Under the pieces are notes generated by a model. The model was given only the letters and a program-made list of their open reading frames with translations, had not been told where the DNA came from and did not search any database. The position numbers and the translations under genes were made by a program. Positions 43,764-55,810 of a stretch of 64,000 nucleotides of DNA are shown piece after piece (position 1 is the stretch's first letter; each line of letters opens with the position of its first letter). Origin of the DNA: Platerodrilus igneus (Eukaryota; Arthropoda; Insecta; Coleoptera; Lycidae). The stretch is from assembly GCA_036346225.1 (NCBI GenBank), contig JARFIW010001257.1:154001-218000 (forward strand), read 5' to 3'.

Positions 43764-44370
43764 CGCAGTAGCCTTTTCTTCAATATTAAAATCATTAGCC
43801 ATAACAACAACTTCATACTGTTTAAAATATGTCAGCCCTGGATTTTGCCATTAAAATTTTGCAGTTCTATTTTGCTTAGTTTCAATTTCTCCTTCGTTGT
43901 CAATCTTTTTAACATTATTTACACTTTGTATTTTTGTCATTTTATTACTGTTATTTGCTTAAATTATCATTTCTTAAATTTTTTCACGGGTTTATACATT
44001 TTTGTTAAATTTCCCATTTTCTTATCGATTAGTGAAATAATTAGTATCCTCTGCTTTGTACATCTTGCACTTTTATTATCTCCCTCTCTATGGATTTTCA
44101 ATTTTTATACATTTATTATTTTCTAATACCTTATATTCTATTATTTTTAAATTTTGTACTAATCTGTCGTCTTCAATATTTTTTAAATACATTTTCTAAT
44201 GTTACATTCATTGATTTGGAACTTTTTGTAATGCTATCTTCCAGACATCTGAAATTTTTCCTAAAGTTTAGAATTCTTCTATATAGGTTTAAATTCTTGA
44301 AGTTACTTTAATATTTCTTTTATATTAGTTTTTACAAATAGTAAGTAAAATGCGTTTAAACAAAAAACTG
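43764..44370. other. No recognisable gene
   Basis: T-rich on the plus strand; short hydrophobic frames are compositional. Confidence 0.4.
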
Positions 44371-44379
44371 TTCATCATC

Positions 44380-45110
44380 ATTAGGTCTTCAGTCCTAGAA
44401 CTGGTTAGACGCGTACCATCATTGTTCCCTATTCTGAACTAACCTACAGATTTCCCTGAAATATGCACAGTTTGCATCTATAACTGTCTGATCTAGGTCT
44501 ACATCTACCTCTTTTTTCCTATCTCTGCTTGTAATATATCACATACTATTCCCCAAAAATGCCTTAGAACGTATTCCGCCCCACTATTTCTCTTTTTCCC
44601 CAGATATCCTTGTTCCCCTACTATTTCTGTAACTTATTTGTTATTATCTTTGTCTGTCCATGCTATCGTCCTCATACATCTGAAGCACATCATTTCAAAA
44701 GGCTGCTACCGTTTTTCTGTCTGCGTTTCAGACTTCCCGTATTTCATAGGCATACTGTGATGTGCTCCACACATATGCTTTCAATAATTTTCTTCTTATT
44801 CTATGTTTGTTGTCTTTCCTCATAGGCGATGTTCTTTCTTGTTAAATGCAGTTCGATCACTTTCTATTGTTTTACAGTTATATGCCCTATTTCTCCAACC
44901 TTCAATGGTTGTGAAGGGAGGTAAGCAGTCTGTGGCTGCCAAGTTCCCCCAACACTTAACCATTTGGCGATTTAATATATTTTCCAATTTATCTTTTCGC
45001 ACAGTCAACATTAGTTGCAGGTATTTCGCAGCCATTAGGTTTTCCGTCTCAAAACTGGTTGGACACGTACCTGCACTTATTTATATTCTGAGCTAGCCTA
45101 CTTAGTTCCT
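44380..45110 (-). mobile_element. Diverged fragments of an RTE-like LINE 3' end
   Basis: 44380-44880 aligns with 46375-46870, the C-terminal coding part and 3' end of the LINE at 46.3-49.7 kb, with about a quarter of positions changed. 44865-45000 aligns with 46165-46290, and another copy of the LINE 3' terminus starts at about 45045. Several truncated copies lie head to tail. Confidence 0.75.
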
Positions 45111-45627
45111 GAAATTCTCACACAGCATGTGTATTCAGGTTAATCTTCTTTGGGAATTAAACCCCTCATAGTTTTAAAATCAACTTTATTTAAGTTTCGA
45201 TCCATGACCTAGGATCGTTGTCAAAATAATAATAAAACTTCAAGTTTGACATTTATGACATAAATTGAAGGTGACTTTGATTTATTGATGTTTGAAATAT
45301 TTGGTTTGAGTATACTAAGCAAAAATTTTAAAGTTTAACAGAATGATTACCTTCAATTTGTGTTGCGACCTGGGATCGGCTTTCTTTAGGTAGCCAATAC
45401 GCTTAACGTGAAATCAGCTGATTAATTTTATTGGTGAATTTCATATAAATTCAATAACTTGGAATTGGAAAACATTTTTAACATGCTTCTATTTATACAA
45501 TTGAGAGGATGGTTATTAAAGAAGTGTGCGATTGCATTATTGAAAGGCTTAAGTAGTCGTTTTTTTATATTTATTTTGAGGGGGAAAATTCATTATGATT
45601 TAAGTTACCTCTTTGGTAGATTTTAAC
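45110..45627. other. No recognisable gene
   Basis: Contains a weak inverted pair (CATAAATTGAAGGT at about 45262 and ACCTTCAATTTGTG at about 45352), perhaps a small MITE. Otherwise nothing. Confidence 0.3.
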
Positions 45628-45838
45628 ATGGTTCTGAGGCGACTCTATGGCGAGTTTACACTTGTCAGATACCAATGTTGTTCTATGAAGATTGTATATG
45701 GATCTGAGGCGACCCTATGGCGGGTTTACACTTGTCAGATACCAATACTGTTCAACGGAGATTGTATATGGTTTTGAGGTAACCTTATTGTGGATTTATA
45801 CTTGTCAGATACCAATGCTGTTTTACAGGGGTTGTTAA
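45628..45838. repeat. Three ~70-bp tandem repeats
   Basis: Units begin ATGGTTCTGAGGCGAC at 45628, 45698 and 45768. Each contains TTTACACTTGTCAGATACCA. Confidence 0.9.
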
Positions 45839-46340
45839 TATGCTTATTTTTATGTAATTAGTTATTTTATGTATAAATAGAAATCATGTATGTAGGCTGT
45901 ATTTCATGTTAATATTGCAAGGAAAACCCAGGAAAAACTTGCTATGCTACCTAGATATTGTGGGCATTTGATTTTCATTTGTTATTCCTTTTGTTATTTC
46001 TTTTAGTAATGGAATCCATTGTTTACTGAAAGTCACGGATTCGTTTGCAACTCAGTTATTTTTATGTAGGGTTATATAAGCAGCTACTTTGATTTTGCAT
46101 TTTGGTGGTTTTCTTCTTTTCTTCTTTTCAGGAGTATGTGTATTCAGCTCGTTCCTTTCTATTGTTTTCTAATTTTATACCCTATTTTACCGAGATTCAG
46201 TGAAGGAGGTTAAGCAACCTGTGGCTACCAAGATCCCCCAACACTTAGACATTTGCCGAAATAATGGTTTTCCAGTAAATCCTTTCACACACTTAACATT
46301 ATTCGAGAATATTGCCCAAACAATTCTTGTAGTTACTTAT
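45839..46340. other. No recognisable gene; short repeat of the 44.9-kb fragment
   Basis: 46165-46290 repeats 44865-45000 (GTGGCTACCAAGATCCCCCA type). The rest shows nothing. Confidence 0.4.
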
Positions 46341-49300
46341 AATAATCATCATGTTTAAGTACAGTTATCTTTTCGTCATTAGTTTATCCATCTTGGGATT
46401 GGTTGGATGCGTACCTCCATTAATTTCTATTCTGGGCTAGCCTACACATCTCCCTGAAACCCCTACAGCCTACATCTTTTACTATCTGTGTGCAGTAGTC
46501 TAATCTAGGTCTGCCTCTTCTTCTCTTTTTTCCTATCTCTGCTTCTAATATATTCCGCACTATTCCCTCATGCCGTAGTATGTGACCTATCATCCTATCT
46601 CTCCTATTTTTTACCGTTTTCCACATATTTCTTTCTTCCCCTACCATTTTTAGTACCTCTTCGTTCTTAACTTTGTCTGTCCATGATATCTTCATCATAC
46701 GCCTGTAACACCACATTTCAAAGGCTTCTACCTTTTCTTGTCCGCTTCTCCTACTGTCCAGGCTTCACAGCTGTACAGTGCTGTGCTCCACACATATGTT
46801 TTAAGCAATCATTCCTTGTTTCTATGTTTGTGGTCTTTGAGCACAGTAGTTGCTTTTTCTTGTTAAATGTAGCACGCCCTTGTGCTAATCTTTGTTTTAT
46901 ATCTTTTGTGCTTTTCCCATCTTGCGTTATTTGGCTTCCTAGGTAGCAGAAATCCTTAACCTCTTGTAAGTTCGTGTTAAATACTTGTATTCTTGTTTCT
47001 GAATTATTTTCCCCACCTTTGCAAACTAGAACTTTAGTTTTAGTTTTGTTAATTTTCATACCGTATCTCTCTGTTAGAACCGTTTCCATTTCATTAAGAG
47101 CAGCTTCTAACTCTTCCTTGCTAGACGCTAATACCGCTATATCATCTGCAAATCTAAGCATATCAATTTTTTGTCCCTGCATAGTAATTCCAAATGTCTT
47201 CCTGCATTTGACAGTATTCATTGCCTCTTCTATGTACAAGTTAAAAATCAATGGGGATAGGGCACATCCCTGTCTCGCCCCTTTCCTAATGTTTACTTCT
47301 CTACGTTCCTGCTCTAATTCTATTACTGCTGTTTGCTCTTTGTATAAGCTATGTACTATTCGTCTATCCCTATAACTCATTCCAATCTTTTGAGTATTTC
47401 AAACATTTTTTTCCAATTTACATTGTCGAATGCTTTTTCCAGATCTACAAACCCTATATACATGCTTTCCCCTTTTTCTATTGTTTTCTCCATTATCACT
47501 CTCAGAGCTAAAATAGCCTCCCGTGTTCCCCTGTTTCGCCTAAACCCAAATTGGTCTTCTCCTAGTATTTCTTCAGATCGTTTTCCATTCGTCTTTGTAC
47601 AATTCTAGTTAATATTTTTGACACGTGTGCTGTCAAACTTATTGTTCTAAAATTTTCACATCTATCCGTGCCTTTCTTTTTTGGTATAGTTACTATGATG
47701 CTACGTTTGAAATCTTTGGGTATCTCGCCTGTCTCATACATATAGCTTACAAGTTGGAAGAGACGTTCTGTTACTGCTTGTCCAGCGGCTTTTAGAGTTT
47801 CTGCTTGCACCTTATCTGTACCCGGCGCCTTACCATTTTTCAGACTCTTTAATGCTAATTCAAACTCGTCTCGAAGTATAGGATGTCCCAAGTCATCATT
47901 TTCAATGTCTGATTCCTGTTCTAATGCAGTTAGTTCCTCTCCTGCATATAAATTCCCTATATATTCTTGCCATCTACTCACTTTCGCTACGTTTTCTATA
48001 ATGACGTTTCCTTGTGCGTCCCTTATATTTTTGCTATATGGTTTTATATCCCTAAAATTCATTCTAATTAATTTGTATGCCTCGTCTGTCTTTCCTATTT
48101 CCATCTTAGTTTGTACTTGTTTGCACTTTTCATCAATCCATTGTTCTTTAGCTTTCCTGCATTTTCGAATAATTTCCCATTTTATGGCTTTGAATCTCTG
48201 TTTTCCTGTTTCGTCTGATTTATTTTTGTATTTTCGTCTTTCTTCTATTAAATTCACGATATCCTTTGTTATCCATGGTTTCTTATTTTCTTTTTGTGTA
48301 TACCCCAAAATATCTCTGGCCGCCATGTCTAGGCTGGATTTAATGTTATTCCATTCTGTTTCTACTTCCTTAGTTTCAGATATTTTCCCGATTGCTGAAT
48401 GATTCAGCAATTCATTTGACCTTTTTTCGAATCTTACTTGAATATCTTTATCTTTTAGTTTCTCTAGGTCCAAGTGCCTTTTCCCGTTCCTTTTTTTCAG
48501 ATTTTTAAATTTAAGTGCGGCCTTCATAATTACGATGTTGTGGTCAGTATCTATATCTGCTTCTGGGTAGCTTCTACAGTCTTTTACTTGATTCCTAAAC
48601 CGTTGTCTAACAAGAATGTAATCTATTTGATATCGTCCTATATCTCCTGGCATCTTCCACGTGTATCGTCTTCTAGCATGATGTTGAAATAATGTGTTTG
48701 TGATGATTAAATTGTTCTTGTCGCGAAATTCTACCAGCCTATTTCCCCTGTCGTTTCTCGTGCCTAAACCAAATAAACCTACTACCGCTCCTTCCCTACC
48801 CTCACCTACCACATCATTAAAATCCCCCGTAATTATTAAATTTTCATGTCCTTTTACGTATCTTAATATGTCTTCGATATCTTTGTAGATGGCTTCTACC
48901 TCTTTGTCACTGTAGCTAGAGGTGGGCATGTATACTTGTATTATTACTGTGTTTACCGGTTTAGATTCTAATCTAACCATGAGTACTCTTTCGTTCTTTT
49001 GTAAGTAATTTTCACACAGTATCCTATCTTTTCCGCATAACTATCCCCACACCCAAATTTCCGTCCTCTGCTCCTGTGTGAATTACCCTGAAGTCTCCAC
49101 TCCAAAAATCCCCCGCCTCTGGCCACCGAACTTCGCTGATCCCTACTATGTCTAGTGATAACCTATTCAGTTCGATTTTTAGGTTCTCTAGCTTACCTAC
49201 TTGCTTCATAGTTCTAACATTCCACGCTCCGACTCGCAGAATGTTCCCGACTCTTATTTTTAACTTTCCGATCGCATCCTCCGAAGCAGTCCCCTCCCGG

Positions 49301-49680
49301 AGATCCGAATGGGGGACTATTTTAACTCCGGAATCTTTTACCCCAGAGAATGCCATCATTTTATTATAATTTAGTTACGCTGTGTACTTGGGAGGTTAAT
49401 GTGGTGGTTTCCCGTTGCCTTCCACATCGCGGTAGTGTGTCTTAGACTGCCATACCGACCCCTATGGTCTCTGCCAATCTAAGTACCGAATGAGCCGCTG
49501 CCCTCTTTCGGGGACCTGTCTTAGTCTGGTTCCTCATTAACGACCCTACTACTTTGGTTGGACCTGTAGTTTGGCTCTTTAGCTCATTAGAACACGCAAG
49601 CCATTTCACCTGTTCTAGTAATTTAGAACTTCGGCAAGGTGCAGGTCCATTCGAAATGGAAAAAAACTGTTGTTGCACTT
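46340..49680 (-). mobile_element. RTE/BovB-like LINE, near full length, inactive
   Basis: About 3.3 kb on the minus strand with an untranslated leader (49360-49680), an APE-type endonuclease, a reverse transcriptase and a short C-terminal domain, then a 3' end without an obvious A-tail. At least four frameshifts separate the parts, so it cannot move on its own. It ends about 460 bp upstream of the WDR35 start codon. Confidence 0.85.
46420..49359 (-). pseudogene. LINE endonuclease-reverse transcriptase
   Basis: The endonuclease begins with VGAWNVRTMKQVGKLENLKI and ISEVRWPEAGDFW (49359-49024). After a shift it continues with VYMPTSSYSDKEVEAIY, ITGDFNDVVG and IDTDHNIVIM, all APE-type catalytic phrases. 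Reverse transcriptase follows: NGKAPGTDKVQAE, RTISLTAHVSKI, then after two more shifts (about 47565 and 47385) KGARQGCALSPLIFNLYIEE and the catalytic LRFADDIAVLA (about 47150). The C-terminal KVEAFEMWCYRRMMKISWTD and GKKRRRGRPRLDY are typical of RTE/BovB-type proteins, often annotated as craniofacial development protein 2-like. Confidence 0.88.
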
Positions 49681-50073
49681 TTATTCGTTTTTAATCTTTT
49701 GGCGTGATAAATGTTCTACAGACAGACATCAAAATGACGCAGTGTTCTTTATTAAATGCTAAACAGTTCAGAGGTAAAGATAAATTTGACTAATTTTTTA
49801 AATGTGGTAATTAATATGTATCCCAGATTATAAATGCCGAAAACTAGATTTGTATGGTTGTATATAATTGCCTTATTACATTATTATTGCTCAAAACCAT
49901 CTAAACCTACCTGCAATTTGTTAGTAAACCAATCGAAATGACAAAGGGTAAACACTAACGATCTTCGAGACGTTTTGATTCGTTCACTGCGTAATCTAAG
50001 GTAACATGAAAAGAGAATTGAATTCCCTGTTAAGGTAGAACAACTTTCACTATGAGGTATGAGCGCATTTGAT

Positions 50074-50087
50074 TGTTTCATAGCAAC
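50074..50087 (+). promoter_or_regulatory. X-box-like RFX site upstream of WDR35
   Basis: GTTTCATAGCAAC resembles the RFX X-box (GTTNCCATRGNAAC) with one base missing; the 3' half ATAGCAAC is perfect. It lies about 55 bp before the start codon, the usual spacing in insect and nematode intraflagellar transport genes controlled by RFX/DAF-19. Confidence 0.4.
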
Positions 50088-50141
50088 CGGTTGTATGTCA
50101 ACTAAAGATAACTTAACCTTTACTTGTTTGAATTTCGCATT

Positions 50142-50165
50142 ATGTATATATATTTAAGTAAAAAG
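50142..50165 (+). CDS. WDR35: WDR35/IFT121, exon 1 (coding)
   Basis: ATG at 50142 opens eight codons (MYIYLSKK) directly followed by a GT donor and a 61-bp intron ending in ATTTTAG. The short N-terminal peptide is the one expected ahead of the first WD repeat of WDR35, and exon 2 continues in phase 0. The start is supported by this peptide, by the tiny-first-exon structure and by the X-box-like site upstream. See exon 2 for function. Confidence 0.75.
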
Positions 50166-50226
50166 GTAGTGCAATACAGTTCAAACGTTTATTGTATTTT
50201 ATAATGCATATAATTTATTATTTTAG

Positions 50227-50565
50227 ATTGCTATACCAAATAATACTAAAATAAACTGCATATCTTGGAATAATGAAGATGGTTTTATTGCGATCAGCTG
50301 TGAGGGTGGCCTGTTAAAAGTTCTAAAACTCGATTCCGGTTATTATAATAACAATTTACTTCAATCATTTCATTCAGTTGTTACAGGAGGCGATGGAGAA
50401 AGTAAAATTAAGTCGAAGGGTTTAACAGCATCTAACAATTTATCCATGAATCAAACATTAGAAGGTCATAACGATAGCATCCGAGTACTCACTTGGAATC
50501 AGAAACACCAAAAATTAACAAGTAGTGATCAAAATGGTATTATCATTGTCTGGATGTTGTATAAG
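50227..50565 (+). CDS. WDR35: WDR35/IFT121, exon 2
   Basis: 113 codons between an AG acceptor (50226) and the donor GTAAGC (50566). It begins [20 protein letters not shown] and continues through GGLLKVLKL to [37 protein letters not shown] and IIIVWMLYK. These are the first one and a half WD repeats of the IFT-A subunit WDR35 (IFT121; Oseg4 in Drosophila), which is needed for retrograde transport in cilia. The insect version here has a short Asn/Ser insert (about residues 37-60). The frame is intact. Later exons are not found in the rest of the window, so the following intron must be at least 13 kb unless the gene is broken. Confidence 0.88.
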
Positions 50566-52295
50566 GTAAGCGCATAGAATTATTTGGTATGGACTTTTAA
50601 AATTTCTAACGTTTTGTATTTATATGGTTTTCAGCAAATATTTGTTTTTAAATTCAATTAGAATGACACGTTACAACTGAAATAAATTTGACTAAAACTC
50701 CAACAATCATATATTTTAAATAAACATTGCTTAGTTACATATAAATAAAAAACGGTATTAAATCTGGAGACCACATTGATAATGACATGACTATTACATT
50801 TTTATATTTTGCAGAATTCTATGCTTTATTAGTTTGCATGATCAAAATATTCATTATTCTGTTACTGTTTTTCAATAAGTTTGAAAATATGGGTTTAATA
50901 ACTACGTAACTAATATCTATGAGATTTTACATCAACACTAAAAAGGCAAGTAACTTAATGTCACAGACAAAATGAATATTACCTATAAATTTAATATAAA
51001 AGGGTTAGAGACTCCGAACGAGAAATAAGATTTTAACCCTTGGTCAAAAATGTGACAGTATTGTAAAAATATGGGATTTGGGCGGATATGGCTGTAATTA
51101 CCATGGAATTATCTTTTATAATGTATTGCACCCTAGTATTATAAAACTGTCTCTGAAGCAGTTTAAGTCAATCTTAAAAACTATGTTCTTTCCAAAGTTT
51201 TCTATAATACCTCAAATTTTATGATTGATGTTAAGAGTCTCAGTCCTGATACAGACAGATGACTATATATCTGATATTTTAAAATTTATTGCTCATTTTC
51301 TGCCTTCATGCTATTGTTAATTGTTTCAAATGTGTTTTTAAATGTATAAGTGCTCATGCTATCTTTATTAATCAACATTTATGTCTGTATAGAATTTTAC
51401 GTTTGACACATCTGATACTTTCTTTTGTAAAATGGAAATATAAAATAAATAATAAATAAATATCAGTCTGGCAAGGATTTCCGACAGATTGTCAAGGGAG
51501 TATTGGAATTTCCAGAGGCCGCCGAGAGATTTCTGGGATTTCGCGGGTTTGTCATGGATTTTATAGTATGCCATTGACTTCTTAGGTCTGTGGAATTTTT
51601 CCAGAGTCTGCCAGAGATAATCATAAACAGCAGGGAATTGCATGTCCTTAAATTGATTTATTAATCTATATACTTTTTGTAACTTATTCTGGCCTTTTAA
51701 ATGCAATACAGATGGATTATAGTTGTATATTTAAAATAGGTAAACAATAAGTGGCATTGTTAGTTTGATATGACAACAATACCATTCTGCATGTAATTGT
51801 TAAAAAATTTAGCACCTTTTGAAGAAAACCCACAATGAAAAACTAATAGGATCATTCGGTGTCCACTTAGTTTTGGCAAGAATATATTACATGAGTAATA
51901 AACTGCGACTGTTATTTCACACAGCAACTGGAATTTGCAACTGACCTTAAAAACTTGCATTTGATGTAATTAGTAGATTTCTTTATACAATCACTTGTAA
52001 ATTAAAATTTTAGTATAAACGATATAATGTATTTACAACAATTTACCTTTGCTTGACTTAACAGTCTGCTTCAAGACTATTTTAAGGGGGTTTTCTTTAA
52101 AGTAAGACTGTGCTTATTAAACACTTGTTAAACGTTTCATCGCAAATAGAAACGGGTTAAACATTTAAACAAATAAAATATGCTAGCTGGTATTGGAAAT
52201 GCAAAAATATCCTAATTTTTCACTAATGTAAATAAATCACGAATTTAAACATACTTTTGTATTATTTGTATTATGAGATGAAAACTCAACATTCA

Positions 52296-52340
<45 letters not shown>
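50566..52340. other. Intron of WDR35 with no gene
   Basis: AT-rich. The minus-strand frame 51368-51706 looks protein-like in part (around 51480-51640) but has no family features. A (TA)25 array at 52291-52340 is the left border of Gypsy copy B. Confidence 0.6.
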
Positions 52341-52342
<2 letters not shown>

Positions 52343-54480
52343 CTGTGAAACCACCAAAATACGGGAACTCCGCTTTTCGAATCGAGCCTCTACGAATTGG
52401 ATGTCAAGAATGCTGTGAATCCTACAAAAAGCTATTCATTACCTTAACTGTGTTGGTCCATTGACTTTCTTCTGTTCATCGCCTCGGCTGCTACTCTAGT
52501 TAATAAACCTCCTCATTCATAAAAAAAAAACAAACACATTCCTACCACAAACATCAACGTTAACTCTATTTACATCAATATTCACAATACATTAAAATTT
52601 CAAAATTAAAACTCAGCATAAATTTCAGTTTTAAAAAGAATTTCAAGATTAATTTTATTATCATTTTATGTGCATCCAGAATTCAAGTCCTTGTAGGATG
52701 CCTACTAATTAATATAACAATATATGCAGACCGGAGTCTGAGTACAAAGGGAGCATCCACCACCCCTTTACGTTAATTAACCAGGTTCGTCTAATTGAGC
52801 TCAAAGACATACCCAAATTTTCATCATAATTCCAAACATCAGTACTAAATACCCCTTTCTACTTAAACAAGCAAATTTCACCTTAAAATTAAAATTTTAT
52901 TGTGAGCACAATTTCACTAATTTCCATTTAAAGTAAATCAATTATAAAGTTATTCAACACACACAAAAATATCAAAGTTCAAACAAAATAGTATAATTTA
53001 CCTGAAGGTTAAGCACTCGTAGCTTCAATGTACATCGTCCCTTTTGTTAATCACACCATTCCAACTGGATTATATTTACAGCTTCTGATTCTCAACGCTT
53101 TTAAAATTTTCTCCATCACCATTTATTTAAAGTTGTTTCAGGGCTTTTCCGGAACTCATCTGTGTATATCTGACCCTTGTTTCGTGGATCCAGACACGTT
53201 TTTGAACCATTTAATTATTAACACCCCCGAAAAATAACAAAGAAATTCATACTTCTTTCACCAATATACGCCAAAACTGCCTACTTTTGTGTATACATTT
53301 GTCGTTGTAAATTTTGCTAATTGGTACAGTGATACGAAATTTTATTACCTTGTATCTAAGTGCACTGAAGTACATTCATGTTAGCACGTACAGAATAAAC
53401 TGTTTTACATCACCAAAATATAAGAGCAAACTTTAAATTATTCTATCACACTAAAAAAACACTGTTTAACGCGTTGAATCAAGTCGCAGATGTAAGAGAG
53501 CTTGTTTATATTCACCTCGGTATATATAGCGATTAGCCTGTCTGTCGGTCGAGTCCTCAAAACGGCCAGTTTCTAGAATTTCGTCATTCTATGTTCCCAG
53601 TCCGTAGCCTGTGCGTCGGTTTTTACGAATTTAGTACTCACCCCAGTTAAATCTCAGAAATTTCAACACGGCACGCAAAGTCTGGAAATAACTAATTGAC
53701 TTTTATAAAGAAATGTTATTTTTACCTCTCAAATTTTGCATTTTACTTTCAACCAATTGCAACCCCACGACGTTGCGCTACTCACGCCTTTTACTATATG
53801 TGTCTCGGTCTTGCGCATATTATCTGTCTCTATCTAACCTGTTCTTATTGATGCAAATTGATATTCCTTATTATCGATTATTTTAGTCCATGTGGAGTGT
53901 GAAATAACCCACCTTTAGCATTTCTCGTAACTATTATGCGACGGTTTCTACAAGATTCTCTGAAACCATTTGTTATCTACAAAATTTTCGCCGTACGTGA
54001 TATTTAAACTACGCAGGTGTTCAAACATAATATTAATTCTTAGAGCTTTATTTTCTGGTATTATAATCTTGGATTTTCTCAGACTTTTATGCTTATTATT
54101 AATAATGGTTTAATTAACTCCAATTAAAATTGACTTCTATCCTTTCCTTTTTAGCGAATACAAGTTAAATATTAATTATTATGTGTACACTTTGTTTAAT
54201 ACCGGTTACTTAAAATAGGGTTAATTAATATAAATTTTGCACGTAATTTCCATTTGTTTCCTTATTAGGAATAATTAAATTACATGTAGAGCTTTTTAAT
54301 ACTGTTTCTTTTGATATAAAGCGTCTTGTACATGGTTTAAATCTCTTATGTTTAATGAAACGACTGACCTTTTATGCTTCACGGTTTTAATAAAGCGTAC
54401 CTCTTCCCAAAGCTTCTACACGGTGATGAAAATTATTTGATGTGATTATTTAATTTTCGACCCTGGTCTAAATATGAGTA
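52341..54480 (-). repeat. 3' LTR of Gypsy copy B
   Basis: On plus it starts TGCTGTGAAACCACC and ends CTGGTCTAAATATGAGTA. It is directly followed by TTTTCCCCCTATTTG, the complement of the polypurine tract. Confidence 0.93.
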
Positions 54481-54984
54481 TTTTCCCCCTATTTGAATAC
54501 AAATAATCCCACTTATTTGAATGCAAATATAAAGCATTTAGACTGCCAAAAAAAACAAACTTACAAAAAAAATTGCCTATCTCTCTCTATCCTTATCTAT
54601 CTAACTTACCTACTTTGTCTCCAATCCAAAAAAAATATTTACACCTACCCTATATCCCTATCCTATTCCTAACTCTCACCTAATTTTATAAACTGAAATT
54701 ATCCCTAACTTCATCCTACTTATCCATCTAATCCTATATACTTCCTATATACCTATCCTACTCTTACTCTATTCCTAACTCTCCACTAATCTTATTTGAA
54801 ATATCTACACTTACCCTATCTTATTTTCTTCCTACATTTACTATTTATTCTCATCCTAAACCTATTTCTAATTATCTCCCATATTTATCCTATACCTAGT
54901 TTTATTTTCTATAAACACTTACTTCTACTCTTTTATATACACCTATGCTATCCCTATATATTTAGATTTTCCTCTATTATACAC
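54481..54984 (-). repeat. Purine-rich tail (sense strand) of copy B
   Basis: Pyrimidine-rich on plus, with CCTATCCTATTCCTAACTCTC-like repeats shortened in places. Homologous to 17155-17780 of copy A. Confidence 0.75.
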
Positions 54985-55810
54985 CTATTTCTCCTGTGGT
55001 GCTGGTTCTCCGGTATAAGGGAATAGTAGGTTGACGTGAAACCGTCCCCTCTCATTTCCCGTACCTACTTCCCTTAATAAATACGTGCACTCCCCTACTA
55101 CTTCACCTATCTCAAAAGGTCCCTCATATGGCAAGTGTAGTTTAGCACATGTCATCCTATCTCTTTTCCCTACTCTCAAGCTTTTTACTACTACCTGGTC
55201 TCCCACTTTAAATTTTACCCTTTTTCTAATTCTTGCGTTCATCTTCCTTGTATATTTTTCAGCTCTCTTCCTTAACCTTTCCCTCACATCTACCAAAAGT
55301 CGTTGAAATTCATCGTCCCTAGGCACAATTTGCCATGGTCTTTCGGGATACTGTTGCTTGATCAGCATAATGGGACTGGTTTCTGTCACGGTACTAGGAG
55401 TTTCATTGATAAAAGATTCAACCTTGGACAAATTGTCCTCCCATAAACGATGATTCCTATGTGAAGCCAAACGCAAGAACTTAACCGTCTCTTGAATATA
55501 TCGCTCAGCTGGATTAGCTTGAGGATGCCTTATGCTACAAAACACCACTTTAATGTTTTGCCTCTCCCAATAATCCCTAAATCTTTGATTATTAAAATAA
55601 GTAGCATTGTCAGTTAATACTCGTTTAAAAGTTCCTACTTCCCTACAAAATTGTTCCAATTTCTTGTTTGTTCCGACTGTATTACAATCCCGGGTGGGAT
55701 ATAATTTGGTAAATTTCGAAAACACATCAGTCACAATCAGCACATGTTTGTGTCCTTTTGTACTTCGGACTAGATTACTCAAATAATCAATAGCAACTAA
55801 GTCCAGGGAT
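54985..55810 (-). pseudogene. pol: Integrase part of pol, copy B
   Basis: After a one-base shift at about 55787 the frame reads LVAIDYLSNLV (first catalytic Asp), RVLTDNATYFNNQRF (second Asp) and RHPQANPAERYIQETV (Glu), the DDE core of retroviral-type integrase. A basic C-terminal region follows (RKRAEKYTRKMNARIRK, KVGDQVVVKSLRVGK, PYEGPFEIGE), typical of the Gypsy C-terminal DNA-binding domain. The HHCC zinc-binding region (LRYGHIGIRKT...CHLC) lies in the preceding frame. It would insert cDNA into the host genome. Confidence 0.88.

Noticed and set aside
46974..48888. Plus-strand ORFs opposite the LINE
   Set aside because: Shadows of the minus-strand LINE coding sequence.
51030..51100. Frame with LGQKCDSIVKIWDLGG, resembling one WD repeat
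   Set aside because: It does not match the expected next WDR35 exon, is not bounded by clear splice sites, and is too short to support a gene.
53028..53237. 69-residue ORF repeated at 60372-60581 and, inverted, at 19024-19233
   Set aside because: Part of the LTR sequence in all cases; no family features and not conserved as protein.
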